NCBI RefSeq assembly: GCF_001578885.1
Contig: NZ_KQ969495.1
Coordinates: 1,037,123 to 1,101,122, forward strand
Source of the DNA: Streptococcus sp. DD12
GTDB taxonomy: Bacteria; Bacillota; Bacilli; Lactobacillales; Streptococcaceae
Reading direction: 5' to 3'
DNA: 64,000 bases
Shown here: positions 56,488-64,000 of the stretch, piece after piece
How the letters are laid out: each line of letters starts with the position of its first letter
Position numbering within the stretch: the first letter of the stretch is position 1
The notes under the pieces: model-generated
What the model was told of the DNA's origin: nothing
The model's database searches: none
The model's input: only the letters and a program-made list of their open reading frames with translations
Position numbers and translations under genes: made by a program

Positions 56488-56511
56488 AAAAAAAGAAGCT
56501 TGCACTTCTTG
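56488..56511 (-). terminator. Small terminator upstream of the esxA competence box
   Basis: On the minus strand AAGAAG pairs with CTTCTT around TGCAAG, then TTTTTG. The 124-nt stretch between it and the next terminator has no convincing gene. Confidence 0.6.
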
Positions 56512-56635
56512 TAGGACAGCGTCAAACACTGTTTTAATGCCCTTCTTCTGCTTAGTTCCTCAAAAGGCTTAAGAGCATTTCCCCACTCTTTCAAGACTAA
56601 GGTTTCGGTCTTTGTTAGGGCTAGGCAGGGGGAAA

Positions 56636-56668
56636 ACAAAAACCTAGAGGGTCTTTAACTCTAGGCTC
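56636..56668 (-). terminator. Terminator of the siderophore operon
   Basis: On the minus strand CCTAGAG pairs with CTCTAGG around 9 nt, then TTTTTGTTTT. Confidence 0.85.
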
Positions 56669-56673
56669 TTGTC

Positions 56674-57708
56674 TTATTGTCCAGCGTATTTAGACGCTTC
56701 TTCAAACATGAGTTTGGTAGATTCCAAACCACCACCTGAAAGATACCACAGGTCAGGTGTCAAGGTCACGATACGACCATTTTTCCCTGCATTGGTTTCT
56801 TGAAGGAGGGTATTGTTCAAAATATCAGAATTTTTCGTGTCATCCCCACCGATAGCTAGGGTACGATCGACAACAAAGATAATATCAGGGTTGACCTGGC
56901 TAATGCTTTCAAAGCTCAGTGAGGTACCGTGATTGCCACCTGATTTTTGTCCTTGAGCGCTCTTGTCCTTTTGACCAGAGGCTTTCTTACCGCCACCGCC
57001 TTGTTCATTTGGAATGTTGAGGCTTGTTGGTTTAAAGCCAAGGCTATTGTAAATGAATGAAAAACGGCCTTCAGGGGAGATACCTGCCAAGCTACCTTCA
57101 TTTAGCATCACAGTCAAGGTGGTCAACTTGGTGTCTTTGTTAGCTGTTTTAGCTTTTTCAACAATCTTATCAATGTCTGCAATCTTGTCTTGGGCTGTTT
57201 TTTCAGCATCACTACCAAAGACCTTAGCTAACTCTTGAATGTTGGTCTTAACAGAACCCCAATAGTCCGTTGAGCTGGTTTCAAAGTAAACTGTCGGCGC
57301 AATTTTTTTGAATTCATCCAACTGAGCTTGTGTCCGTCCTGATAGGATAATCAAGTCAGGATTGAGGGAAGCCACTTTTTCCAAGTCCACTTCTTTGAGG
57401 TTACCCACATTGGTAATGCCTTTTTGGTCTTTGAGGCCACTGAGGTAGCTAGGCAAAGTGTCCATTGGCATCCCAACGATGCTGTCTGTTTTACCCAGGG
57501 CACGAATCGTATCTGCAGCACCATAGTCTAGCACCACGATTTTCTTAGGGTTTGTTGGAACTTTTGTCTTACCTGTAGAAGTTTTGATTGTCACGGTATC
57601 AGCCGTGCTCTTGCTCTTATTCGTTGCATTTGTTGAGCAAGCGGCTAGGCTAACAAGTGCAAAAATTGCGACAAAGGCTAGGACAAATCTTGTCAGTTTC
57701 TTTTTCAT
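56674..57708 (-). CDS. Siderophore-binding lipoprotein (FatB/YclQ type)
   Basis: 344 aa. Signal peptide with lipobox SLAAC (acylated Cys near residue 24) and two lobes of a helical-backbone iron-siderophore binding protein (NPKKIVVLDYGAADTIRALG, NPDLIILSGR, NPDIIFVVDRTLAIGG). It starts at MKKKLTRF (57708), 13 nt after AAGGA. A Gly/Lys/Ser/Gln-rich stretch of about 25 residues (GGGGKKASGQKDKSAQGQK onward, near 239-263) looks inserted in the C-lobe next to the NHG motif. First step of iron uptake by the following ATPase and permeases, though its gene is last in the operon. Confidence 0.88.
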   Translation of the reverse strand: MKKKLTRFVLAFVAIFALVSLAACSTNATNKSKSTADTVTIKTSTGKTKVPTNPKKIVVLDYGAADTIRALGKTDSIVGMPMDTLPSYLSGLKDQKGITNVGNLKEVDLEKVASLNPDLIILSGRTQAQLDEFKKIAPTVYFETSSTDYWGSVKTNIQELAKVFGSDAEKTAQDKIADIDKIVEKAKTANKDTKLTTLTVMLNEGSLAGISPEGRFSFIYNSLGFKPTSLNIPNEQGGGGKKASGQKDKSAQGQKSGGNHGTSLSFESISQVNPDIIFVVDRTLAIGGDDTKNSDILNNTLLQETNAGKNGRIVTLTPDLWYLSGGGLESTKLMFEEASKYAGQ

Positions 57709-57719
57709 AGGAACCATCC

Positions 57720-58475
57720 TTATCTATATAAGCAGATTTTCTTGCCATCGATATCTGCGATTGTCAGTGTCATGTCGTAAAGTTCTCCCAAAACATCTGC
57801 TGTCATGACCTGATCTGGGGTCCCTTGACGAAAGACCTTGCCGTCTTTAAAAGCCACCATGGCATCCACAAACTGGCTAGCTATGTTGATGTCATGAATA
57901 ACAACGACAACCGTCTTCCCCAAATCATCCACTAGGCGTCTCAAGGTCTTCATCATCAGAATACCTTGCTTGATGTCTAGGTTGTTTAACGGTTCATCCA
58001 GGAGAATAATATCCGTATCCTGCGCCAAGATCATAGCGATATTGACCCGCTGCATCTGCCCACCAGAAAGCTGATCGATGCGTCTATGGCGAAAGGCCTC
58101 TAGATCCATGTAGCTGATGGCGCGATCGATTTTCTGGTAATCCTCAGTTGAGAGCCGTCCCTTGCTATAAGGGTAGCGCCCAAACGAAATCAATTCTTCC
58201 ACAGTCAGTTTGACCTGATAATCAATTTTTTGTTTGAGCATGGAAAGTTCCTTGGCCAAATCCACAGAATCCCAGCTATCGATTTCTTGCCCCTTGATGT
58301 ACAAGTAACCATCTTCTTTGGGCATCAAACGGCTAATTAAGGACAAAAGGGTCGATTTACCTGCACCATTAGGGCCTATAAAAGCCGTAAATTTTCCAGG
58401 CGCGATAGCCAAATCAACACCATCCAAAACAGGACTGTCCCCATAAGTCTTTGAAACCTTGCTGATATCAATCAT
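57720..58475 (-). CDS. Iron-siderophore ABC transporter ATP-binding protein
   Basis: 251 aa. Walker A GPNGAGKSTL (33-42), signature LSGGQMQRV (near 136-144), Walker B DIILLDEPLNNLD. YclP/FepC type. The ATG overlaps the upstream permease stop (ATGA). Confidence 0.92.
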   Translation of the reverse strand: MIDISKVSKTYGDSPVLDGVDLAIAPGKFTAFIGPNGAGKSTLLSLISRLMPKEDGYLYIKGQEIDSWDSVDLAKELSMLKQKIDYQVKLTVEELISFGRYPYSKGRLSTEDYQKIDRAISYMDLEAFRHRRIDQLSGGQMQRVNIAMILAQDTDIILLDEPLNNLDIKQGILMMKTLRRLVDDLGKTVVVVIHDINIASQFVDAMVAFKDGKVFRQGTPDQVMTADVLGELYDMTLTIADIDGKKICLYR

Positions 58476-59440
58476 AGTGTGCGACGCTCCTTGTACAAGA
58501 GATAGAAGAAGAAAATCCCACCGCCAAGTTCAATCATCGTCGCGATGCTAACATTAAAGTTAAAGACACGCTCAACGACAGTCTGGGCCACTAGTAAAAT
58601 CACATAGCCCAGCAAGCTCCCCACCAAAAAGAGGGTTTGATGACGGTAATCTTTGACCAACTGATAGGTGAGATTTACCAAGATAAAGCCCAAAAAGGAC
58701 ATGGGACCGACTAGAGCTGTAGACGCAGCCACTAGGATGACGACCAGCCACAGGATGACTTGTTGTTCTTTTTCCACTTGGATACCCAGCAATCTGGCAT
58801 TGTCCTTGCCCAGATAAAAAACATCTAGCACCTTGCCCTTACGGTACAAGACCAGACAAAGAACCAAAGTTAAGGCAAGCACCAGATAGAGCACTTCTTG
58901 ATTGGCATTTTGCAAGGAAGCAAACAGGCGCGATTGCAGTTTGTCGTACTCATTTGGATCCATAAGGACCTGCAAAAAGGTCGATAAACTCCTAAAGAAG
59001 GTTCCTAGGGTCATGCAGATGAGCAGAATAAGCCCAAGGCCTTTTCCCAGCAAGCGTTTAATCACAGGTTGCAAAAGCAAAAAGAAGCCACACTGCAAGC
59101 CCATGACAATGAAAAACTCCGTCACCGACCGTGGGGCAACGCCTTGTGACCACCGCCAAAAGATGGCCAGAAAAAGAGATTGCATGAGCACATAAAAACT
59201 CTCTAGACCTAAGACAGACGGTGTCAAAAAACGATTGCCCGTGACAGCTTGAAAACTAAAGGTTGCAAAACTGGCGATAACAGCTACAATCCCAAACGTT
59301 AGGAGCTTTTTCAGTCGCAGATTGAGGATATAGCTATTGACCACACCCTCAGCGCCCAAAAGGTAAAAAGCTGTCGCAAGAAGAGCCAGAAGCCCTAAGG
59401 TCACGAAAAGGAAAACAGTCGACCGTTTGACAAGTGTCAT
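58472..59440 (-). CDS. Iron-siderophore ABC transporter permease 2
   Basis: 322 aa, about nine membrane helices, FecCD family (YclO type). It begins MTLVKRSTVFLFVTLG at 59440 behind GGGGAA and overlaps the other permease by ATGA; a TTG start six codons upstream is less likely. Contains the FecCD-like coupling segment LGIQVEKEQ and GPMSFLGFILVNL. Confidence 0.9.
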   Translation of the reverse strand: MTLVKRSTVFLFVTLGLLALLATAFYLLGAEGVVNSYILNLRLKKLLTFGIVAVIASFATFSFQAVTGNRFLTPSVLGLESFYVLMQSLFLAIFWRWSQGVAPRSVTEFFIVMGLQCGFFLLLQPVIKRLLGKGLGLILLICMTLGTFFRSLSTFLQVLMDPNEYDKLQSRLFASLQNANQEVLYLVLALTLVLCLVLYRKGKVLDVFYLGKDNARLLGIQVEKEQQVILWLVVILVAASTALVGPMSFLGFILVNLTYQLVKDYRHQTLFLVGSLLGYVILLVAQTVVERVFNFNVSIATMIELGGGIFFFYLLYKERRTL

Positions 59441-60390
59441 GCGTGTTCCCCTTTCCAAATAATGCTGATAAAGACAATCGTTCCCACGATGCCTAAAATC
59501 AAGGAAACCGATACCTCATAAGGCCAAATCACTAGCCGTCCAAGGATATCGCAGGCCAAGACCAGAAGCACCCCCACCAAGACAACCAGGCTCCGTGTCT
59601 TTTTAAAATAATCTCCCGCATAGTGACGGACGAGATTGGGGACAATCACCCCTAAAAAAGGCAGAGCTCCCACTGTAATCATGGTGACCGCTGAGGTTAG
59701 CGAAATCAATACCAAAGCAAGGCTTTCCATAGTCTGATAGGGAAGACCCAGATTTTTACTGGTATCCTCACCTAGGGCCATGACGGAAAAAGTATTGGAA
59801 TATATCCAGACACCAACAAAAACGAGAATCAGCAAAAAAAGCCATTCAAACTGGTGTCGTTGAATCATGGAAAAAGACCCTTGACTCCATGAGGTCATGG
59901 ATTGGATCAAGTTGAAACGATAGGCTATCATCTGAGCAAAAGAACCGATAATACCGCTATAAATGAGTCCTACCAAAGGCAGAATCCATTTTTCCTTAAA
60001 CTGCAGACGACGGATAACCTGGATGAAAATGCCGGTAAATAAGAGGGCCGATACAAAGGCAAAGCTCATCTTTTGAAACAAAGTCGCCTTACTAAAGAAA
60101 AACAAAGAAGTTAAAATTCCCAGTTGGGCCGCCTCTGTTGTCCCTGTTGTCGATGGCGCTGCGTAAGGGTTTTGCGTGATGGTTTGCATCAGCAAGCCCG
60201 ACAGACTAATCGCCGAACTAGCCAAGATAATGGCTAATGTCCTTGGAAGGCGTGACTCGACAAAGAGCTCTAGAGATTGTTTTTGCCCTTCAAATAAGCC
60301 CAACCAAGAAAACTGGTTATTGGAGCCAATTGATAAGGATAAAAAAATCAGCAGGGCTAAAAGCCCCCATAAGATATGCTTTTTCTTCAT
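59437..60390 (-). CDS. Iron-siderophore ABC transporter permease 1
   Basis: 317 aa, FecCD family (YclN type), first gene of the operon. Features RLPRTLAIILASSAISLSGLLMQ near the N-terminus, the coupling segment ALGEDTSKNLGLP and VGALPFLGVIVPNLVRH. Promoter and operator-like palindrome are about 95 nt upstream. Confidence 0.91.
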   Translation of the reverse strand: MKKKHILWGLLALLIFLSLSIGSNNQFSWLGLFEGQKQSLELFVESRLPRTLAIILASSAISLSGLLMQTITQNPYAAPSTTGTTEAAQLGILTSLFFFSKATLFQKMSFAFVSALLFTGIFIQVIRRLQFKEKWILPLVGLIYSGIIGSFAQMIAYRFNLIQSMTSWSQGSFSMIQRHQFEWLFLLILVFVGVWIYSNTFSVMALGEDTSKNLGLPYQTMESLALVLISLTSAVTMITVGALPFLGVIVPNLVRHYAGDYFKKTRSLVVLVGVLLVLACDILGRLVIWPYEVSVSLILGIVGTIVFISIIWKGEHA

Positions 60391-60483
60391 ACAACCTCTT
60401 TTAGTTACCGATTAACCCTCCAGAAGTTCCCTAGCTTTAGCCAAGCGAAAGCTTAAAGTAGTCTTCAAGAAGGTTATGCCTTT

Positions 60484-60512
60484 ACCCTATCAAATGACAG
60501 CAAGGCTGTCAA
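60484..60512 (-). promoter_or_regulatory. Promoter of the siderophore operon with a palindromic operator on the -35
   Basis: Minus-strand TTGACA (60512-60507), 17 nt, TAGGGT (60489-60484). The perfect dyad TGACAGC-AAG-GCTGTCA (60495-60511) covers most of the -35 and the spacer, the place for a repressor that responds to iron or another metal. Which regulator (Fur, MtsR/SloR or other) I cannot say. Confidence 0.65.
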
Positions 60513-61013
60513 TACGCTTTAATAAGATTTCAAGACTCGCCATCACAAAATCCCATTTAAATGACAAAATGGGTTTCCCTTATCGACGCTAGGACGACAA
60601 AAAGGAAGTCCTAAAACTTCCCTTTCCATCCGTTTGCTTGACGACATTTTTTCAAAGTTCCTAGATAGAAGGGACTAAGCCACCATCTTTACCATCAAAT
60701 CTTCCCCACAAAATGCCATCAAATCAAGTAAGTCCCTGCAATCACTAGTTCCCCACCCGTAAGAGCGAGTAGGGTTCCCGCTTAGCTACAAGGCCATTCT
60801 TATTTATGTCCTGCCATCCCAGAAAACCATCCAAGGCGTCACTGGAGGCACCAGCAAATAGAATTTTGAGCCAACTGTAGCACCTGAAGTCAGTCAAAAC
60901 GAGACGAACCACACACTCACATACGCGTAAAACCCGGCCGATTGTCATGACCCTTCCATAATGCTTTACTTTTCCTGCTCAACGCTTTTCATCTAGGTTG
61001 TAAAGATAAACAA
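60513..61013. other. Gap upstream of the siderophore operon: two hairpins, no convincing gene
   Basis: Minus-strand hairpins at 60552-60573 (CCCATTT/AAATGGG) and 60598-60624 (GGAAGT/ACTTCC then TTTTTG) look like terminators for a minus-strand transcript starting somewhere in 60630-61010. The only longer frame there (60745-60948) has a Cys/Trp-rich, low-credibility product. A small RNA or a decayed gene is possible. Confidence 0.35.
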
Positions 61014-61946
61014 TCACCCGATGAGCCCCATGAGCAGGGGCACCACGACAAGCATGCCTAGGGTGGTTTCGGCTACCATGATGGCGGCGTACTGGCTGTC
61101 GGCGCCATAAAGCTTGGCTACGACTGGGGCATTGGTCATGACGGGCATGGCCGACTGAACGATGAAGACTTGCTTCATGAGGGCTGGTGCATCCACTAGG
61201 GCTAAAATAGCTGCCATAACTAGCGGAGCCATGACAAAGCGGCCCAAAAGAATGAGGATATGGTCCTTACCCAGACGAAGGTTGCGCATTCCCGCACGCG
61301 CGATGGCAATACCAATAAAAAGCATGGATAGCGGAATGGTCAAATTGCCCAAATAGGTCAAATCCGTCAGCAAGACTTTGGGAAGCTCAAGGCCCAGAAG
61401 GACCAGGAGCAAACCAAGCAAAAAGCCCAGGAGGGGTGGCGAGAAGATCTTTTTTAGGCTGTCGGATAATTTTAGCCCAGCCTGCCCCTGCCCATCTCGC
61501 TGAATCAGGTAAATCCCTAAGGTCCAAAAGAAGGTTGTATTACACATGTAATAGACCAAGACATAGGGAATGCTCTGGTCGCCAAACAAGGCTTGGTTGA
61601 CGGGCAGTCCAACAAAAACCGTATTGGAATTAAAAAACATGGAGACAAAAAGCCCCCGATGGGAAGGGTCAACCGCAAAGACTTGAGCCAGCGCCATGGC
61701 TAATGCCAAGAGAATAACCATCGATAAGACAGGAAAGCGCAGATTAGGCAACATGTCAAGCAAGTCCCGAGCCGAAAAGCGTTCGACAATGGTCACGACC
61801 ATGTAGCAGGGTAAGGCCAGCTGCGTCACCAGACGCGAGAGAAATTGACTCGTCTCCGCACTGAACCAGCCTCGCAAAGCCAAGACATAGCCCACAGCAA
61901 TGAGCCCCAAAATCACCAAAACACCTGATATTGATTGATAAAACAC
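61014..61946 (-). CDS. AEC family (auxin efflux carrier-like) transporter
   Basis: 310 aa, ten hydrophobic helices in two halves, start SISGVLVILGLIAVGYVLALRGW and the AEC-like NSNTVFVGLPV near residues 109-119, TIPLSMLFIGIA near 215. AEC carriers export malate, other carboxylates or amino-acid derivatives; the substrate here is unknown. It is followed by no clear terminator and stands behind the purA terminator. Confidence 0.88.
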   Translation of the reverse strand: MFYQSISGVLVILGLIAVGYVLALRGWFSAETSQFLSRLVTQLALPCYMVVTIVERFSARDLLDMLPNLRFPVLSMVILLALAMALAQVFAVDPSHRGLFVSMFFNSNTVFVGLPVNQALFGDQSIPYVLVYYMCNTTFFWTLGIYLIQRDGQGQAGLKLSDSLKKIFSPPLLGFLLGLLLVLLGLELPKVLLTDLTYLGNLTIPLSMLFIGIAIARAGMRNLRLGKDHILILLGRFVMAPLVMAAILALVDAPALMKQVFIVQSAMPVMTNAPVVAKLYGADSQYAAIMVAETTLGMLVVVPLLMGLIG

Positions 61947-61958
61947 AAGCTCTCCTTC

Positions 61959-61983
61959 TAAAAAAGAGGCACCAAGGCCTCTT
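61959..61983 (-). terminator. Terminator of purA
   Basis: On the minus strand AGAGGC pairs with GCCTCT around CTTGGT, then TTTTT. Confidence 0.85.
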
Positions 61984-61994
61984 GTGTTGTGCTA

Positions 61995-63338
<1,344 letters not shown>

Positions 63339-63365
63339 TCACCTGCTAGTGTATCTTACCTTACT

Positions 63366-63394
63366 ATTATAGGAGAAATGCCCTTTAATTTCAA
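63366..63394 (-). promoter_or_regulatory. Promoter of purA
   Basis: Minus-strand TTGAAA (63394-63389), 17 nt, TATAAT (63371-63366). The 80-nt leader contains a short hairpin GCAGG/CCTGC. Confidence 0.75.
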
Positions 63395-63453
63395 ACCTTT
63401 TACAGAAAAGTCCTCCCAAACCATTTCAAAAAACAGACGAGCGACTGCTTTCA

Positions 63454-63462
63454 TGATACAAT
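63454..63462 (+). promoter_or_regulatory. Extended -10 promoter of gshAB
   Basis: TGATACAAT, an extended -10, 66 nt before the gshAB ATG. Confidence 0.5.
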
Positions 63463-63528
63463 AGTACAAATATTTCGACAATTTCTCAAAAGAGACTTTC
63501 CCTGCCTTTAGATAGATTGGAGTTGGCC

Positions 63529-64000
63529 ATGAATCTCACCAACATCTTGCAACAAACGATAGACTCTCTGCCTCTCTGGGAGGCTTCTTTCGGAGTTGAG
63601 CGTGAAGCGCTCCGTATCCAAGACGACCAGGCGCGTATCGCTCAAACCGACCACCCTGCCAGTTTGGGAAATCGAAGTTTTCACCCCTACATCCAAACAG
63701 ACTTTAGCGAGGCTCAGCTGGAGCTCATTACGCCTGTCTGCCAGAGCAGTGCAGAAACCATCCGTTATTTGCGTGCCCTGACTGATGTGACCCTGCGTTC
63801 CCTAGCTGAAAACGAACGGCTTTGGCCCTTGTCCATGCCACCAAAACTGACCGACGCAGATATCCATGTCGCCAAACTCGCCAGCGACTTTGAGCGCCAT
63901 TATAGGGAACACCTTGCAACCGTCTACGGCAAGCGTATCCAATCTTTGTCAGGCATCCATGTCAACATCGGTTTTGACCATCTGATTAACCATCTCCTGG
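63529..64000 (+). CDS. gshAB: Bifunctional glutathione synthetase GshAB (GshF), N-terminal fragment
   Basis: 157 codons are visible; the gene runs off the right edge. The start (LPLWEASFGVEREALRIQ) contains the Glu-rich glutamate-cysteine ligase motif GVERE, and later FSEAQLELITP and SGIHVNIGF, all typical of the gamma-GCS part of streptococcal GshAB. The fused enzyme makes glutathione from Glu, Cys and Gly against oxidative stress. ATG at 63529 behind GGAG. Divergent from purA. Confidence 0.93.
   Translation, partial: MNLTNILQQTIDSLPLWEASFGVEREALRIQDDQARIAQTDHPASLGNRSFHPYIQTDFSEAQLELITPVCQSSAETIRYLRALTDVTLRSLAENERLWPLSMPPKLTDADIHVAKLASDFERHYREHLATVYGKRIQSLSGIHVNIGFDHLINHLL

Noticed and set aside
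56439..56639. 66-aa minus-strand frame upstream of esxA
   Set aside because: TTG start without ribosome site, crosses a terminator and the competence box; unconvincing composition.
57623..57630. AACGAATA in the siderophore-binding protein gene
   Set aside because: Inside coding sequence, not upstream of any start.
60745..60948. 67-aa minus-strand frame upstream of the siderophore operon
   Set aside because: No clear ribosome site or family; composition is not convincing.

Overview
The window reads as one stretch of a Streptococcus chromosome. It carries the streptococcal neighbourhoods manLMN-manO, T-box-serS, lytR/GNAT/tsaE, tatD-rnmV-rsmA, CIRCE-groESL, a 131-aa SsbB, glmU-nudF-macP-mtnN, gmk-rpoZ-priA-fmt-rsmB-phpP-stkP, purA and a divergent gshAB. 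Most genes lie on the minus strand. I cannot name the species. Most of the window looks mid-GC by eye, while the 36-44 kb section is clearly more AT-rich.

Layout. 0-12 kb: ecsAB (left edge), hit, an ABC-2 exporter whose ATPase gene is frameshifted, a purine permease, a HAD phosphatase on a probably leaderless mRNA, the mannose PTS operon with manO, and serS behind a T-box. 12-25 kb: cell-wall and tRNA/ribosome maturation genes, rpmH, groESL with two CIRCE elements, competence-type ssbB, two tandem paralogues with PepSY/BLIP-like repeats, and the glmU operon. 25-36 kb: a Gfo/Idh oxidoreductase, a 13-codon ORF behind a competence box, a FemABX (MurM/MurN) transferase, and the StkP/PhpP operon.

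36-56.5 kb is a type VII secretion system (T7SSb). In transcription order it runs esxA-esaA-essA-esaB-essB-essC, then small WXG100-like and chaperone-like genes, a 659-aa toxin with a C-terminal TNT (NAD-glycohydrolase) domain, and a cognate immunity candidate. A second, separately promoted effector unit follows. Last comes a decayed tail: Lap1, truncated Lap2, an orphan TNT cassette carrying homology arms to the intact toxin, and intact and broken immunity genes. 56.6-60.5 kb holds a siderophore-type iron ABC transporter. 61-64 kb holds an AEC transporter, purA and the start of gshAB.

The most interesting pattern is regulatory. The SigX (ComX) competence box TACGAATA occurs three times in intergenic, correctly oriented positions, each time just after another transcript ends: before esxA, before the second effector unit, and before the 13-codon ORF. 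A near-match sits before ssbB. This suggests that T7SS attack (NADase toxin) and natural transformation are co-induced, so that neighbours would be killed while DNA is taken up. It also exposes a possible new competence-induced micropeptide with a double Trp and an 11-nt perfect Shine-Dalgarno sequence. Two homopolymer frameshifts (3348-3354 and about 40067-40071) could be real or could be assembly errors.
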